Source: Negadavirga shengliensis (lineage in GTDB: Bacteria > Bacteroidota > Bacteroidia > Cytophagales > Cyclobacteriaceae). Taken from it: a stretch of 20,762 bases of DNA. Shown here piece after piece: positions 11,101 through 16,755 of the stretch. The translations under genes were made by a program, and so were the position numbers. Location of the stretch: NCBI RefSeq assembly GCF_042652345.1, contig NZ_JBHSJJ010000030.1, positions 1 to 20,762 of the forward strand, in the 5' to 3' direction. Numbering within the stretch: the stretch's first letter is position 1; each line of letters starts with the position of its first letter. Below the pieces are notes generated by a model. The model was not told where the DNA came from. It ran no database searches and saw only the letters and a list, made by a program, of their open reading frames with translations.

Positions 11101-12856
11101 AACCTTAAATCTTGCGGTTGCGGAGGATAGAGAGGCTATTTCTTTATCCCCGGATAAGCTTAGCCTTTCTTTAGATTTGGGGCTTACCTTACCGCTAAAT
11201 ACCTCTATTTCCGTAGGTATTTCGGGAGGTTTTGTAAAAGATGGGAATGGTAATGATTTTGAAGGATTCAGTGAAGGTTCAAATACCTGGGTATTTACCA
11301 CCATCAATAAGATGAACCAGTCCATAACTTTCCCTGAGATCGCTTCCAAAACCTATGGGGATCCGGTTTTTGTCTTAGGAGATGCTCAAACAGATCAGGG
11401 ATTGGAGATAACTTATACTTCCTCAGATCCAACCCTAATAAGTATTTCAGGCAATGAAGCTACCGTTCTAAAATCAGGTACTGTAACGATTACAGCTACA
11501 CAAGAAGGAAATGAAACCTACTTTGCCGCCGATCCTGTGCAAAGAACATTAGAAATAGGTAAGAAAGACCTGACCATTTCGGTAGAAAACAATACCAAGG
11601 TATACGGGGATGCCAACCCTGCCCTGATCTTTAGCTACAGCGGGCTGGTGAACGGGGACACGGGAGTGGACATTGAACCGGGGATCAGCACCACGGCGAC
11701 GGCGGGTTCGGGCGTAGGGACCTATCCGATCATTCTGGCGGGCGGCTCGGATGACAACTATGAGATCACCCTTGAATCCGGGGAACTGGAAGTGACCCCG
11801 GCCCCGCTGGACATCATCGCCGTTCCCGGGCAGTATAAAATCCGGGGCACCGCAGATCCTGAACTGGCATATACCGTATCAGGGCTTGCCACAGGGGACG
11901 AAACTTCGATTATCTCCGGAAGACTGGATCGTGAAGCCGGGGAAACCGTAGGCTTCTATCCCATCAGCCTGGGCAGCCTGGCAGCCGGTGCTAACTATAC
12001 CATTGCCTTCACCTCCGCTGATTTTGAGATACAGTCTGCTGAACTGGCCGAGGTGATCGATCCGGCCGACATGGAAACCGCCTGGGCGGTACAGCCTGAA
12101 CTCCCTGGAACCGTGTTGGTGATGACCGAAGACGGCAGATTTATGGAGATCCCTGTGGCATGGGACACCGCAGGCTTGAACCTGATGGCCAGGGGCGAAT
12201 ATACCCTGGCGGGAGAACTTCTTCTTCCCGAAGGCCTGACCAATCCGCAATCGCTGGAAGCCCGCCTGCCCCTAACCGTACTGGCCAAGCCGGCTCCACT
12301 CGACATCGTCCTGGGCAACAACACCTTTGAGGCGGATGCCAAAAGGGGTACTGTTGAAGTGGGACCGCTGGACGTACAGGATCCGGTGGATGATGTCCAT
12401 CATATTGAACTGGTACCGGGAGCCGCCAGCAACGCTTTCTTTGGGATATCGGGGGGCATGCTCTACTGGAACAGTAATGACGCTGTTGCTGGAAAATCAG
12501 ACTTTACGGTCACCATCAGGGCAACCGACCGGGACGGCAATGTGCTGGAGAAAAACTTTTCCGTTACCAGATTGAGAAAGTCATTAAAGGAAATTGAAAT
12601 CTACAATACTTTTACTCCTAATGGTGATGGGGACAATGACATGTGGGGTGTTCCTGATATGCGTTTCTTCAGGGGCGGAAGGGTTCATGTTTTTGAACGT
12701 AGCGGCAAGCGGGTTTTCTATACCGAAGATCCGGATGAAAAGTGGGACGGTACTTATATGGGCAGGGAACTCCCTGCGGGTATTTATTACTGGACCGTGG
12801 AGGTTTTGGAAACCGGGGAAAAACGTCGTGGAATTCTGACGCTATTAAAACAATAA
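2189..12856 (+). CDS. Giant multidomain T9SS-exported surface adhesin (DUF4347, PATR, Ig-like repeats, CHU_C)
   Basis: A 3555-residue protein. I place the start at ATG 2189, because a KK-plus-hydrophobic signal peptide (residues 1-30) begins there; the frame stays open to 2108, but that part overlaps the sulfotransferase. Approximate domains: DUF4347 86-240 (LVDHS, VHIVSHARSGALQ, LYGCEIG, IAASEDKTG); FN3-like 400-520; a domain at 521-696; Ig-like 700-1088; NDPPVFANLNGD-type domain 1091-1246; beta-helix region with five autotransporter-associated strand repeats 1248-1890; 111-residue Ig-like repeats at 1893, 2004 and 2597; 119-residue repeats at 2237, 2356 and 2475, with diverged relatives near 2116 and 2802; SbsA-like Ig 2924-3040; Ig-like 3041-3126; MBG domains 3127-3285; Big_4- and cadherin-like regions; and a CHU_C type B T9SS signal 3466-3555 (FTPNGDGDND, WDGTYMGRELPAGIYYW). 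DUF4347 usually heads proteobacterial and cyanobacterial repeat proteins, so this is a cross-system chimera. Adhesion or matrix function is inferred. GC content varies strongly along the gene. Confidence 0.9.
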   Translation: MKQDILKKLGTACLHMALSMNALSAVGASSSYYRTRKGTYGSGKTHYISDPNLKPLSTTTFSNRTVGTRQLETRESGFHFKKGDRVKELVLVDHSVQNKQVFFKQARPGLEVVEIKPGKDGLGALVSILQEYSHLDAVHIVSHARSGALQVGGHVLDQKVLENNVAAFATINNAIREGGDLMLYGCEIGKGKEGEDFLEIIQNNTHVDIAASEDKTGNEIDGGNWELEIQKGDIEARPLPESIAMNDFTGTLQWSGTIEFSEVKACGDAYGGAGFDAEFWTSGNQEYALVVDGLNQGTDCYYHSGVAATHVDETSVTLRFSNGEVFDPQSISVRNWHSNAHTFNFTSDKGDSKSIFFGNDETKTVDLSDFANDISSLTISSDKVYVVLDDFEVTNLGGSSDTQAPIFQNSTPSVSGITTTGATLTVRLDEIGTAYYVVVPDGAGAPGSAQVKAGQDSGGGAAFKSGSINVSSASQDFNEVITGLNPGTSYDIYVVAEDDEGSPNLQASPTKVDITTAVALSSSPTLTFTSSSTSITTDDIASDGQGGALEISDIDIDVFNISDTNGTLHAFLDWKNNTFLTSNDGSLSGLTDPNTGSKGMSIKSSDGSEFKLIQFKYYNWGETSSFTNTIVGYRDGGQVATTTFDGYDSGYLPQIVTLSSAFSNVDEVRFYISAGGYEGSQAYTNHTINDIQVSSPVAVDTDATLTAAAGVVEPVSLSSTDDTVGEAVDVFDFTISDGGGGDGLATTVSQIEVNVSGTSTDVERSQITWRLNGPDASNVTGTYNAGTNKITFSGLSISVADGGNETYTINAYFNDNTGLTEDHTIILSVSGDTDLTVGGSGTQMASSQSAVTNGSGTTIDIVATQLVFTTQPAGSVSGIALTTQPVVSAQDAFGNTDVDFTETVTLTEASPGTLSNNTQAATNGVATFTNLVYTATADQESFTLTANDQDGVGSDLPTVSANAVTSDVVATKLLFTTQPVPTTVNSGATTNFSTVPVVSAVDANNTVDTGYSTGIVLSEVNGAGSATMSATGDTDGDGTTVTITPSSGVSTFTGMQITYTASGSSSETFNLRASSGGLITAESDQLTALVNDPPVFANLNGDNVAWSGIGNTVTLDSGGDATVSDTELDALNGGNGDYSGGSLTVQRSGGGVTSDVFGFDTSGALFTVSGANLQDGGQTFATFTNTNGVLTISFTSSGTTATTALASDVLQRITYRNDTPAGDATVRFTLSDGTGTDTADVTVTSDNIYITETTDTNTIDVTNGVSFSEAIAIAAADGTGTQTLILASSLAGQTVSATSATSLSESLTLDMDLASGVTISGGSLTLGGGVTLTLDNGSGDTATISTVFAGTGSLAKTGDGTITLTGSQTYSGTTTLTSGTLSVAADSNLGSGTVTLDGGTLQVTGSGVTVDNAVSFDNGGGTVSNANDITLSGLFSGSGTLTKTGTGQLTLSNSGNEASFSGNITVTAGTLYVEDDDFLSSGTITLDGGTLAAFGTLNTSDTIDNDLVLGTSGGTIGVSGGGGTYTLILSGVISGSGSLTKTLPSRLELSGANTYSGSTTIQTGQIIIASDSNLGSGNLIMSGGTLSVTGAGVTIDNNLNMSGSGTLNNANDISWSGVISGSGSLTKTGSGTLTLSGTQTHSGATIVSAGAISISGDSNLGSGTLTLNGGSLTVTGSGVTIDNAISLGAGHGTVTNANAVLLSGVISGSGNLTKAGAGTLTLSGTNTYSGSTALSAGQLTVSGSLAGAVTAATGTTLESAGTISGLVTINSGATLQTGGSPGTLTLGDGLTLNSGGTLVARINGTTAGSQYDQYNVTGTVTLGGTLSVTGSHTGSGGENFVIINNDSNDAVSGAFNGLMEGDESTTLNSIPLAVSYLGSTGNDVVLSVVGPEVTDGNISISGASGTGGAYRIGDTVTATWNNTGGGDNNADITGVTVDFSAFGGGAAVVASNSGNTWTATYTIVPGAIDGTDLNVSVTATNSNSISTTTADTSNATVDNVAPTVTDSNISISGATGTGGTFKIGDTVTVTWNNTAGGDNNSDVISSATADFSAFGGGAAVVASNSSGTWTATYTLVAGAIEGTNLNVSITATDNAGNSTTTADTSNATVDTLAPSVLSVTSSTADGSYKAGDLISVQVVFDQNITVTGTPQLELETGDNDRSVDYASGSGTSTLTFSYTVQAGDITSNLDYTGTGALSLNGGIIADDAGNTASLTLASPGAANSLGNNKALEIDGIPPTVTSVSVPANSTYVAGENLDFTVNFDENVMVNTGGGTPRISLTIGSTTRYADYLSGSGASAVVFRYTVQTGDLDSDGIALGAHVDANGGTLKDAPGNDATLTLNSVGSTASVFVDAVVPSISSVSVPANGTYVANDNLDFTVNFDDNVTVNTGGGTPRIPLTIGSTTGYAEYLSGSGTSAVAFRYTVQTGDLDSDGIAVGGSVDANGGTLKDASGNDATLTLNSVGSTALVFVDAVAPSISSVSVPANGTYVANDNLDFTVNFDDNVTVNTGGGTPRIALTIGSTTGYADYLSGSGTSAVAFRYTVQTGDLDIDGIAVGGSVDANGGTLRDASGNDASLMLNSVGSTASVLVDAVVPIVTDDNISISGATGTAGIFKIGDTVTATWNNTTGGDNNADIAGVTVDFSEFGGGAAVIASNSSGTWTATYTIVAGAIASTNLNISITVTDNAGNSTTTADTSNASVDNASPTIDGVSIDQDIINAGNQFALSFALDNAEIGVVVNYAITSDGGGTSVTGSANGTQPNQTISGIDVSDLSDGTLTLTITLTDGVGNESGPKTDTVVKDTQEPEITNVTVPVSATYTVGDVFSFTVNTSKNVTVNTGGGTPYLELTIGGKTGVANYLAGSGTGALVFSYEVQTGDIDLDGIDLGVAVIADGGTLRDGSGNNLNLTLNSIGSTAGVLIDALAPTVQGFSPADLATDIVLQPTLSLTFDEEVALGSSGVLVLYDGGTVLKTLNLAVAEDREAISLSPDKLSLSLDLGLTLPLNTSISVGISGGFVKDGNGNDFEGFSEGSNTWVFTTINKMNQSITFPEIASKTYGDPVFVLGDAQTDQGLEITYTSSDPTLISISGNEATVLKSGTVTITATQEGNETYFAADPVQRTLEIGKKDLTISVENNTKVYGDANPALIFSYSGLVNGDTGVDIEPGISTTATAGSGVGTYPIILAGGSDDNYEITLESGELEVTPAPLDIIAVPGQYKIRGTADPELAYTVSGLATGDETSIISGRLDREAGETVGFYPISLGSLAAGANYTIAFTSADFEIQSAELAEVIDPADMETAWAVQPELPGTVLVMTEDGRFMEIPVAWDTAGLNLMARGEYTLAGELLLPEGLTNPQSLEARLPLTVLAKPAPLDIVLGNNTFEADAKRGTVEVGPLDVQDPVDDVHHIELVPGAASNAFFGISGGMLYWNSNDAVAGKSDFTVTIRATDRDGNVLEKNFSVTRLRKSLKEIEIYNTFTPNGDGDNDMWGVPDMRFFRGGRVHVFERSGKRVFYTEDPDEKWDGTYMGRELPAGIYYWTVEVLETGEKRRGILTLLKQ
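5930..7857 (+). repeat. Autotransporter-associated beta-strand repeat region (five copies)
   Basis: Five repeats of the form G-S/T-L-x-K-T/A-G-x-G-x-L-x-L-S-G-x-x-T-Y-S-G-x-T-x-x-x-x-G-x-L begin near 6230, 6500, 6795, 7050 and 7310, spaced about 250-295 bases. Between them lie strand motifs such as SNLGSGT and TLDGGTL. This matches the PATR family of type V autotransporter passengers, which fold as a beta-helix. It is followed by a passenger-like tail (LVARINGTTAGSQYDQY) but by no outer-membrane barrel. Confidence 0.8.
7865..8530 (+). repeat. Two tandem 333-bp (111-residue) Ig-like repeats, family A
   Basis: Copy 1 starts at 7865 and copy 2 at 8198, exactly 333 bases apart. Both read V-T-D-x-N-I-S-I-S-G-A, then GDTVT-T-WNNT, DFSAFGGGAAVVASNS, TWTATYT, and end in TTTADTSNATVDN or a close variant. 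A third copy lies at 9977-10309, beyond the family B block. Confidence 0.85.
8897..9967 (+). repeat. Three tandem 357-bp (119-residue) Ig-like repeats, family B
   Basis: Units start at 8897, 9254 and 9611 with an exact 357-base period. Each reads SSVSVPANGTYVA or a variant, then NLDFTVNFD, NVTVNTGGGTPRI, YLSGSGTSAVAFRYTVQTGDLD and TLKDASGNDATLTLNSVGST. Units 2 and 3 differ at about 19 of 357 bases by hand alignment and are identical over roughly the first 100. Diverged relatives lie upstream (about 8531-8896) and downstream (about 10600-10955). Confidence 0.85.
9977..10309 (+). repeat. Third copy of the 111-residue Ig-like repeat, family A
   Basis: It has the same 333-base length and motifs as the copies at 7865 and 8198 (VTDDNISISGATGT, GDTVTATWNNT, DFSEFGGGAAVIASNSS), but is separated from them by the family B block. 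Its 3' half is more AT-rich than its 5' half. Confidence 0.8.
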
Positions 12857-12866
12857 AAGCCAGGCA

Positions 12867-12941
12867 TGAAATACAGAAAGTGTGGGAAAGGAACCGTTCA
12901 ACTCAAGCGACGGGAATTTCTTTCTGTACTTTCTGATTTCA
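12867..12941 (+). other. Long-range inverted repeat after the adhesin gene
   Basis: The segment at 12867-12881 (TGAAATACAGAAAGT) pairs with 12928-12941 (ACTTTCTGATTTCA), leaving one bulged base. It begins 11 bases after the stop and is followed by the palindrome TTCAAAATTTTGAA (about 12946-12959). A role in termination or 3'-end protection is possible but unproven. Confidence 0.4.
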
Positions 12942-12973
12942 AATCTTCAAAATTTTGAAAATATGAAATCGAC

Positions 12974-13022
12974 ATGACTAAAATAATCATTAGACACACA
13001 GGGCAATGATTATTTTAGTCAT
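12974..13022. terminator. Perfect 18-bp AT-rich hairpin between adhesin and porP-like gene
   Basis: The arms at 12974-12991 and 13005-13022 are exact reverse complements (ATGACTAAAATAATCATT and its complement) around a 13-base loop. It sits 117 bases after the adhesin stop and 40 bases before the ATG at 13063. There is no clean T run, so it may be an attenuating or bidirectional terminator, or an RNA-stability element separating the two genes' expression. Confidence 0.5.
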
Positions 13023-13062
13023 CAAAGATTCCATATGGCCGATAAAAAACAATTATAATCAT

Positions 13063-14019
13063 ATGAAAAAACATTTATTGACCACCTTTGTCCTTTTATC
13101 CTCCTTGGTATTGCATGGCCAGGCTCAGAGCAGAAAATATGTCAGTCAATTCAGCCATCTGCAAAACTATTTCAGCCCTGCACTTACCGGGTACGAGGGA
13201 TCCAGCCTCCGGGGTTTTGTCCGAAACCAATGGGCTGGGTTTGAGGGAGCGCCTAAAACCTATTTCCTTTCAGCGGAAATGGATATTGCAGATTTTGGAG
13301 AAAGTGAAAATGAAGCCGCAGCCGGAAAAAACGCGGTGGGGTTGGCCATGTTGCATGACACCTATGGAGCCTTTACCGAAACCGGGCTGATCGCCAGCTA
13401 TGCGTCCAGAATTCAGGTGGCCAAACGTGCGAGCCTCCGTATGGGTGTAGGTGTCAACTATAACGCCATCAGGCTGGATGGTGACCATATGACAACCGAG
13501 CAGGCCAATGATGAAACCCTCACCCAATACCTGAACGGTTTTGCCAACACCCGCATCCTGGACTTCAACTTGGGACTGGCGCTTACTCATCCCAATTATT
13601 ACATTTCCTATGCTGTCCATAATGTAAACCAAGGTGCCATCAGTTCCGGGGATGAGATCGTAGGGAGAAATCCCCGGGAGGGCATCCTCCAGTTGGGTTA
13701 TCGCAGTGCGCTGAATAACGACATGGCTATTATCGTAAACGCCATGTACAACAACCGGGAGGGTCTGCCTGCGAATGGGGAGTTCAATGTAAAGGTTTTA
13801 TTGAAAGATCTTGTGTGGATCGGAGGGGGGCACCGGATGAGCTATGCCAACAATTTTCAATTCGGTATACTGCTGCCGGCTATGAGGATAGGGTATGTTT
13901 ACGAGTTGCCCATGACCAGATCCTACCTGCTTCCCAATACCACCCATGAGTTTATGGCGGTTTTCCCCTTGTTCAGAAAAAACATTCGAAAATCGGAAAA
14001 CGAGGTGCTGATCTGGTAA
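13063..14019 (+). CDS. PorP/SprF family type IX secretion outer-membrane protein
   Basis: This 318-residue protein begins with a clear signal peptide (MKKHLLTTFVLLSSLVLHGQAQS). The frame is open 19 codons upstream to 13006, but that extension lies in a hairpin and would bury the signal peptide, so ATG 13063 is preferred. The family signature is near the N-terminus (NYFSPALTGYEGS, then RNQWAGFEGAPKTYFLS), followed by alternating strands typical of an outer-membrane beta-barrel. PorP/SprF proteins are needed for export or surface attachment of T9SS cargos with type B (CHU_C) C-terminal domains, and such genes commonly follow their cargo gene, exactly as here. It is most simply the dedicated partner of the giant adhesin. 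The 206-base gap with two hairpins suggests it may be expressed at a different level from the adhesin. Confidence 0.88.
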   Translation: MKKHLLTTFVLLSSLVLHGQAQSRKYVSQFSHLQNYFSPALTGYEGSSLRGFVRNQWAGFEGAPKTYFLSAEMDIADFGESENEAAAGKNAVGLAMLHDTYGAFTETGLIASYASRIQVAKRASLRMGVGVNYNAIRLDGDHMTTEQANDETLTQYLNGFANTRILDFNLGLALTHPNYYISYAVHNVNQGAISSGDEIVGRNPREGILQLGYRSALNNDMAIIVNAMYNNREGLPANGEFNVKVLLKDLVWIGGGHRMSYANNFQFGILLPAMRIGYVYELPMTRSYLLPNTTHEFMAVFPLFRKNIRKSENEVLIW

Positions 14020-14039
14020 GAAATATTTTTAAAGAGGAG

Positions 14040-14065
14040 AGTCCGGGGATTACCTTTCCCGGACT
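14040..14065 (+). terminator. Hairpin after the porP-like gene
   Basis: AGTCCGGGGA (14040-14049) pairs with TTCCCGGACT (14056-14065), with one G-U pair and a 6-base loop, starting 21 bases after the stop. There is no T run afterwards, so efficiency is uncertain. Confidence 0.5.
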
Positions 14066-14128
14066 TCCGCTAACGGGGCAAAGCAACCTGGCGTTCCCGT
14101 CATGCCAGGGTTCTAACCGGGTTTTTTA

Positions 14129-14256
14129 CCTCACCCCCAGCCCCTCTCCCAGACGGAGAGGGGAGCTTTACCCGGTTAATTGTTAATAACTGGTACGCAT
14201 TATTGCCGGGGTGGGGAGGCCGTTATGGCAAACTGGCCGGGAGAGGGTGAAGCAAC
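14129..14256. repeat. Palindrome-rich interspersed element between convergent genes
   Basis: It starts with CCTCACCCCCAGCCCCTCTC and ends with GGGAGAGGGTGAAGC, so its ends are imperfect inverted copies. Inside is a 9-bp stem (CCCCTCTCC 14141-14149 with GGAGAGGGG 14155-14163, loop CAGAC). Its right part is shared with the copy at 169-220. It lies between the porP-like gene (plus) and the T9SS cargo gene (minus) and could end transcription from both sides. Confidence 0.5.
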
Positions 14257-14327
14257 CTTTCGTTTTTCTGTGCTCCTCAAAGGACCATATGGAGAAACTG
14301 AATAAATTCAAGCCATTGATGGGGAGG

Positions 14328-16154
14328 TTAATGTATCCACAGTTTGGTGGTGAACAGGGTGTTGTGGGTATTGCAACGGATCATGTAAACGCCTGGAGGC
14401 TGATTCTGTACAATTTCCAAGAATTCCTCAGCTATGGTATCCATGACCCCGTTGGTCTTGATTTTTGTACGGCCCCAGGCATCGACTAAGCTTAATTCTC
14501 CTTTCTTTTCTTTTACATGGCTTGGCATTAGGAGTTTAAGGTGTCCTGACCGGTAAGGATTCGGATATATTTTGAAGCTATTTTCCCTTAACCTGTCCAT
14601 TTTCAGCCGGACCACGCCGCTATAATCGTACCGTTCATCCTCATCCACCTGTTTGATCCGGTAATACACGTCGGTATAAGCACTGGCTGTGGTGTCCAGA
14701 AATTCATAATCCACCTGTTTTTGACTTTGGCCCACCGCATCTACCTTTCCGACAGCATGCCATGTGTGACCTGCATCGGAGGATCTGTATATGATGAATT
14801 TATCATTGTTTTTTTCCTGGGCAGTACCCCATTTGATCAAGTTGCCTTCCGGTTTCTGTTCGGCTTGCTGATACAGCCAGACCACTGGCAGGACGGTGCG
14901 GGGCTCCGTTTCTTCTGAATCAGTATTGTTTTCTTCGATAGGATCGGGAATGGCCCCCGAAATGCGGACGTTATTGATATAGTCTTGTACCGAAGTAACT
15001 GTGGCGGTGATGGTCAGTGTCTGTGTAATCCCGTGGTTAAGATCACCAATATCCCAGATTCCCAGTGAAGGGTCATAGGTACCTGTAGAAACGGTGTGAC
15101 TCACATAAGAATAACCTTCAGGCAAATGTTCTTCGACAATTACCTCACCGGAATTGCTGGGGCCGTTATTGGTGGCCTGGATGGTGAATACGACGTTTGC
15201 ACCCACTTCCGGAGTTGGGTCATCGACTGTTTTGGTGATCTGGAGGTCGGATTCCTGCAAACTAAATCCAATGGTAATCCCGTCCCCAGCCGGGTCCGTG
15301 TTATTAGAAGACCAGTTTCCTCCTCCATTTCCCCGGATGTAGGTTCTTAACGTGATGCCCGTGATTTCATCACCCTCAAAAAGGACTGATCCGGATCCTG
15401 CGTCATTTCCAGAGGCCTCTGGATTCGTTGCACCGTTGTTTATTTGGTAGGAATTCACTTCCAAGCCGGGAGTTGTCCCCGATAATTTGGAGAATACAAT
15501 AGGCGTATTTGAATCAAGCAGATCAAATTCTATTGCAAAGCGTTGGCTACCTGCTAGCCCTCCTGTACCTGCAACATGGAATATTGGATTTCTTACCGGA
15601 CGATCGAATGAGATTTCAAGATCGGCCAGGAATACCCTTTGGTTATTAGGTGCTCCTGCGACTCTAAGTGGGGTAGTAATCGCTTGAATCTCCACAGCCC
15701 GATTTACATTCACATCTATGCCCATACCTATCGGGGCCCCAGCTGAAGTATAATAAGAATTTTGGGGGACTCCAAAGACATTTAATAAGGGATAAATAGG
15801 ATAGGATCCGTTAGCATAGCCAAAGACAATCGCTGCATTTTGCGAGATTCCTGCAAAATTGAATTGTTGATTGACAAATGTGAGCGATATATTCAATGGT
15901 GGTTCATAAGTCGCAAATGTATTCCCCGAATAGTTGTCAATATTGTTTCTAAACCTTATCGTCGTCGAGGTAACAGGTCCGTTTCCGGTGGGGTTGCCGT
16001 CTCCTCCGGCAAATTCCAGTGCCGGGTTTTGTGCGGAGGCCTCCATAAAAACAAAAAAAAGCAAGGGCAGCAATGCCTGTTTGCTGCTAAAATACCCTGA
16101 TCTTTTTTTATGCACAACGCTTTGGATATGCATTAAATTAAAAATGGTCATCAT
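14328..16154 (-). CDS. Secreted DUF11-containing protein with T9SS type A sorting domain
   Basis: This 608-residue exported protein has, in order: a signal peptide ending near residue 41 (LLPLLFFVFMEASA); a beta-rich region 43-300 with no motif I recognise; a DUF11 repeat about 304-398 (LQITKTVDDPTPEVGANVVF, then IEENNTDS); an FN3-like linker 422-518 that opens with LPVVWLYQ and contains EKNNDKFIIYRSSD; and a C-terminal type A T9SS sorting domain 527-608 (FKIYPNPYRSG, GVYMIRCNT, LFTTKLW). Such proteins are moved across the outer membrane and anchored or released; the exact role is unknown. I keep the first ATG because AGGAG lies 12 bases upstream, but Met8 (16133) would give a more usual signal peptide. 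It converges on the porP-like gene. Its last codons and 3' flank are duplicated at 169-345. Confidence 0.88.
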   Translation of the reverse strand: MMTIFNLMHIQSVVHKKRSGYFSSKQALLPLLFFVFMEASAQNPALEFAGGDGNPTGNGPVTSTTIRFRNNIDNYSGNTFATYEPPLNISLTFVNQQFNFAGISQNAAIVFGYANGSYPIYPLLNVFGVPQNSYYTSAGAPIGMGIDVNVNRAVEIQAITTPLRVAGAPNNQRVFLADLEISFDRPVRNPIFHVAGTGGLAGSQRFAIEFDLLDSNTPIVFSKLSGTTPGLEVNSYQINNGATNPEASGNDAGSGSVLFEGDEITGITLRTYIRGNGGGNWSSNNTDPAGDGITIGFSLQESDLQITKTVDDPTPEVGANVVFTIQATNNGPSNSGEVIVEEHLPEGYSYVSHTVSTGTYDPSLGIWDIGDLNHGITQTLTITATVTSVQDYINNVRISGAIPDPIEENNTDSEETEPRTVLPVVWLYQQAEQKPEGNLIKWGTAQEKNNDKFIIYRSSDAGHTWHAVGKVDAVGQSQKQVDYEFLDTTASAYTDVYYRIKQVDEDERYDYSGVVRLKMDRLRENSFKIYPNPYRSGHLKLLMPSHVKEKKGELSLVDAWGRTKIKTNGVMDTIAEEFLEIVQNQPPGVYMIRCNTHNTLFTTKLWIH

Positions 16155-16755
16155 ATTGTCGCGACGCTCCTGTTAGATAAAAGCCGTAAAATTTTCCAGA
16201 TTATGAATAAATCTCTTTTTAAAAATTTATCATGAAAACTTTGTTATGGTTCTATAAAAGCTAAATATGGATTATCTTCATTAAAAAAACAACGTTCTGA
16301 TTTACAAAGCAAAATACCTGATTTCTATTGCAATTATTTGGGTATTGTTATAAAAAGGAAATTATAATACAACTAAATTCATTGGATAGTTTCTTTATTT
16401 ACATTCTGTTTTCCCAAATACCGCCGCGTCAATATCGGCAAGGGGGAACCGGGGGAAGTAAGAATGAAATAGGCCAGAGATCGCTTCGTCACGGGTACGG
16501 TTTCCGTCGATTACAGCGCTAGGTTTCCGTTCCTCGCAAAGCCGGGAAAGTCTGCAAGGCGGAAATGGCTTTTTTTCCGGCCGGAGAAGGGAATCCGGAA
16601 TTCTTTAAAATAAAAAAATCATGAGATGGAATGCTTAATCTTTATATTTTTGTTAAATGTTAATTTAAGAAAAAATAATGCGGTTATAATGGTTTTTTCC
16701 AAAAGGGATTAGGAAAAGAGCCAGTATATTATTTTCCGTTTCAAATGAATTAAAA
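16155..16755. other. Non-coding spacer between divergent genes, with a GC-richer structured core
   Basis: No credible gene is seen. The flanks are AT-rich and should carry the divergent promoters. The core at about 16430-16600 is GC-richer and holds GAGATCGCTTCGTC (about 16481) and GTTCCTCGCAA (about 16529). These resemble the two ends of a common bacterial intergenic palindrome, here decayed. A hairpin follows (GCCGGGAAA at 16541 with TTTCCGGC ending near 16582), and then the palindrome TCCGGCCGGA. A small RNA is possible but not supported further. Confidence 0.4.
16645..16652 (+). promoter_or_regulatory. Candidate -7 element for the response regulator
   Basis: TATTTTTG at 16645-16652 matches the Bacteroidota consensus TAnnTTTG exactly. 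No TTTG is found at the expected upstream distance, and the start codon is about 100 bases away, so this is tentative. Confidence 0.25.

Noticed and set aside
13006..13062. Longer start for the PorP/SprF-family gene
   Set aside because: The upstream ATG lies in the 18-bp hairpin, and the extra 19 residues would precede a clean signal peptide beginning at 13063.
14211..14489. 92-residue plus-strand open frame
   Set aside because: It is antisense to the end of the T9SS cargo gene and to duplicated flank DNA.
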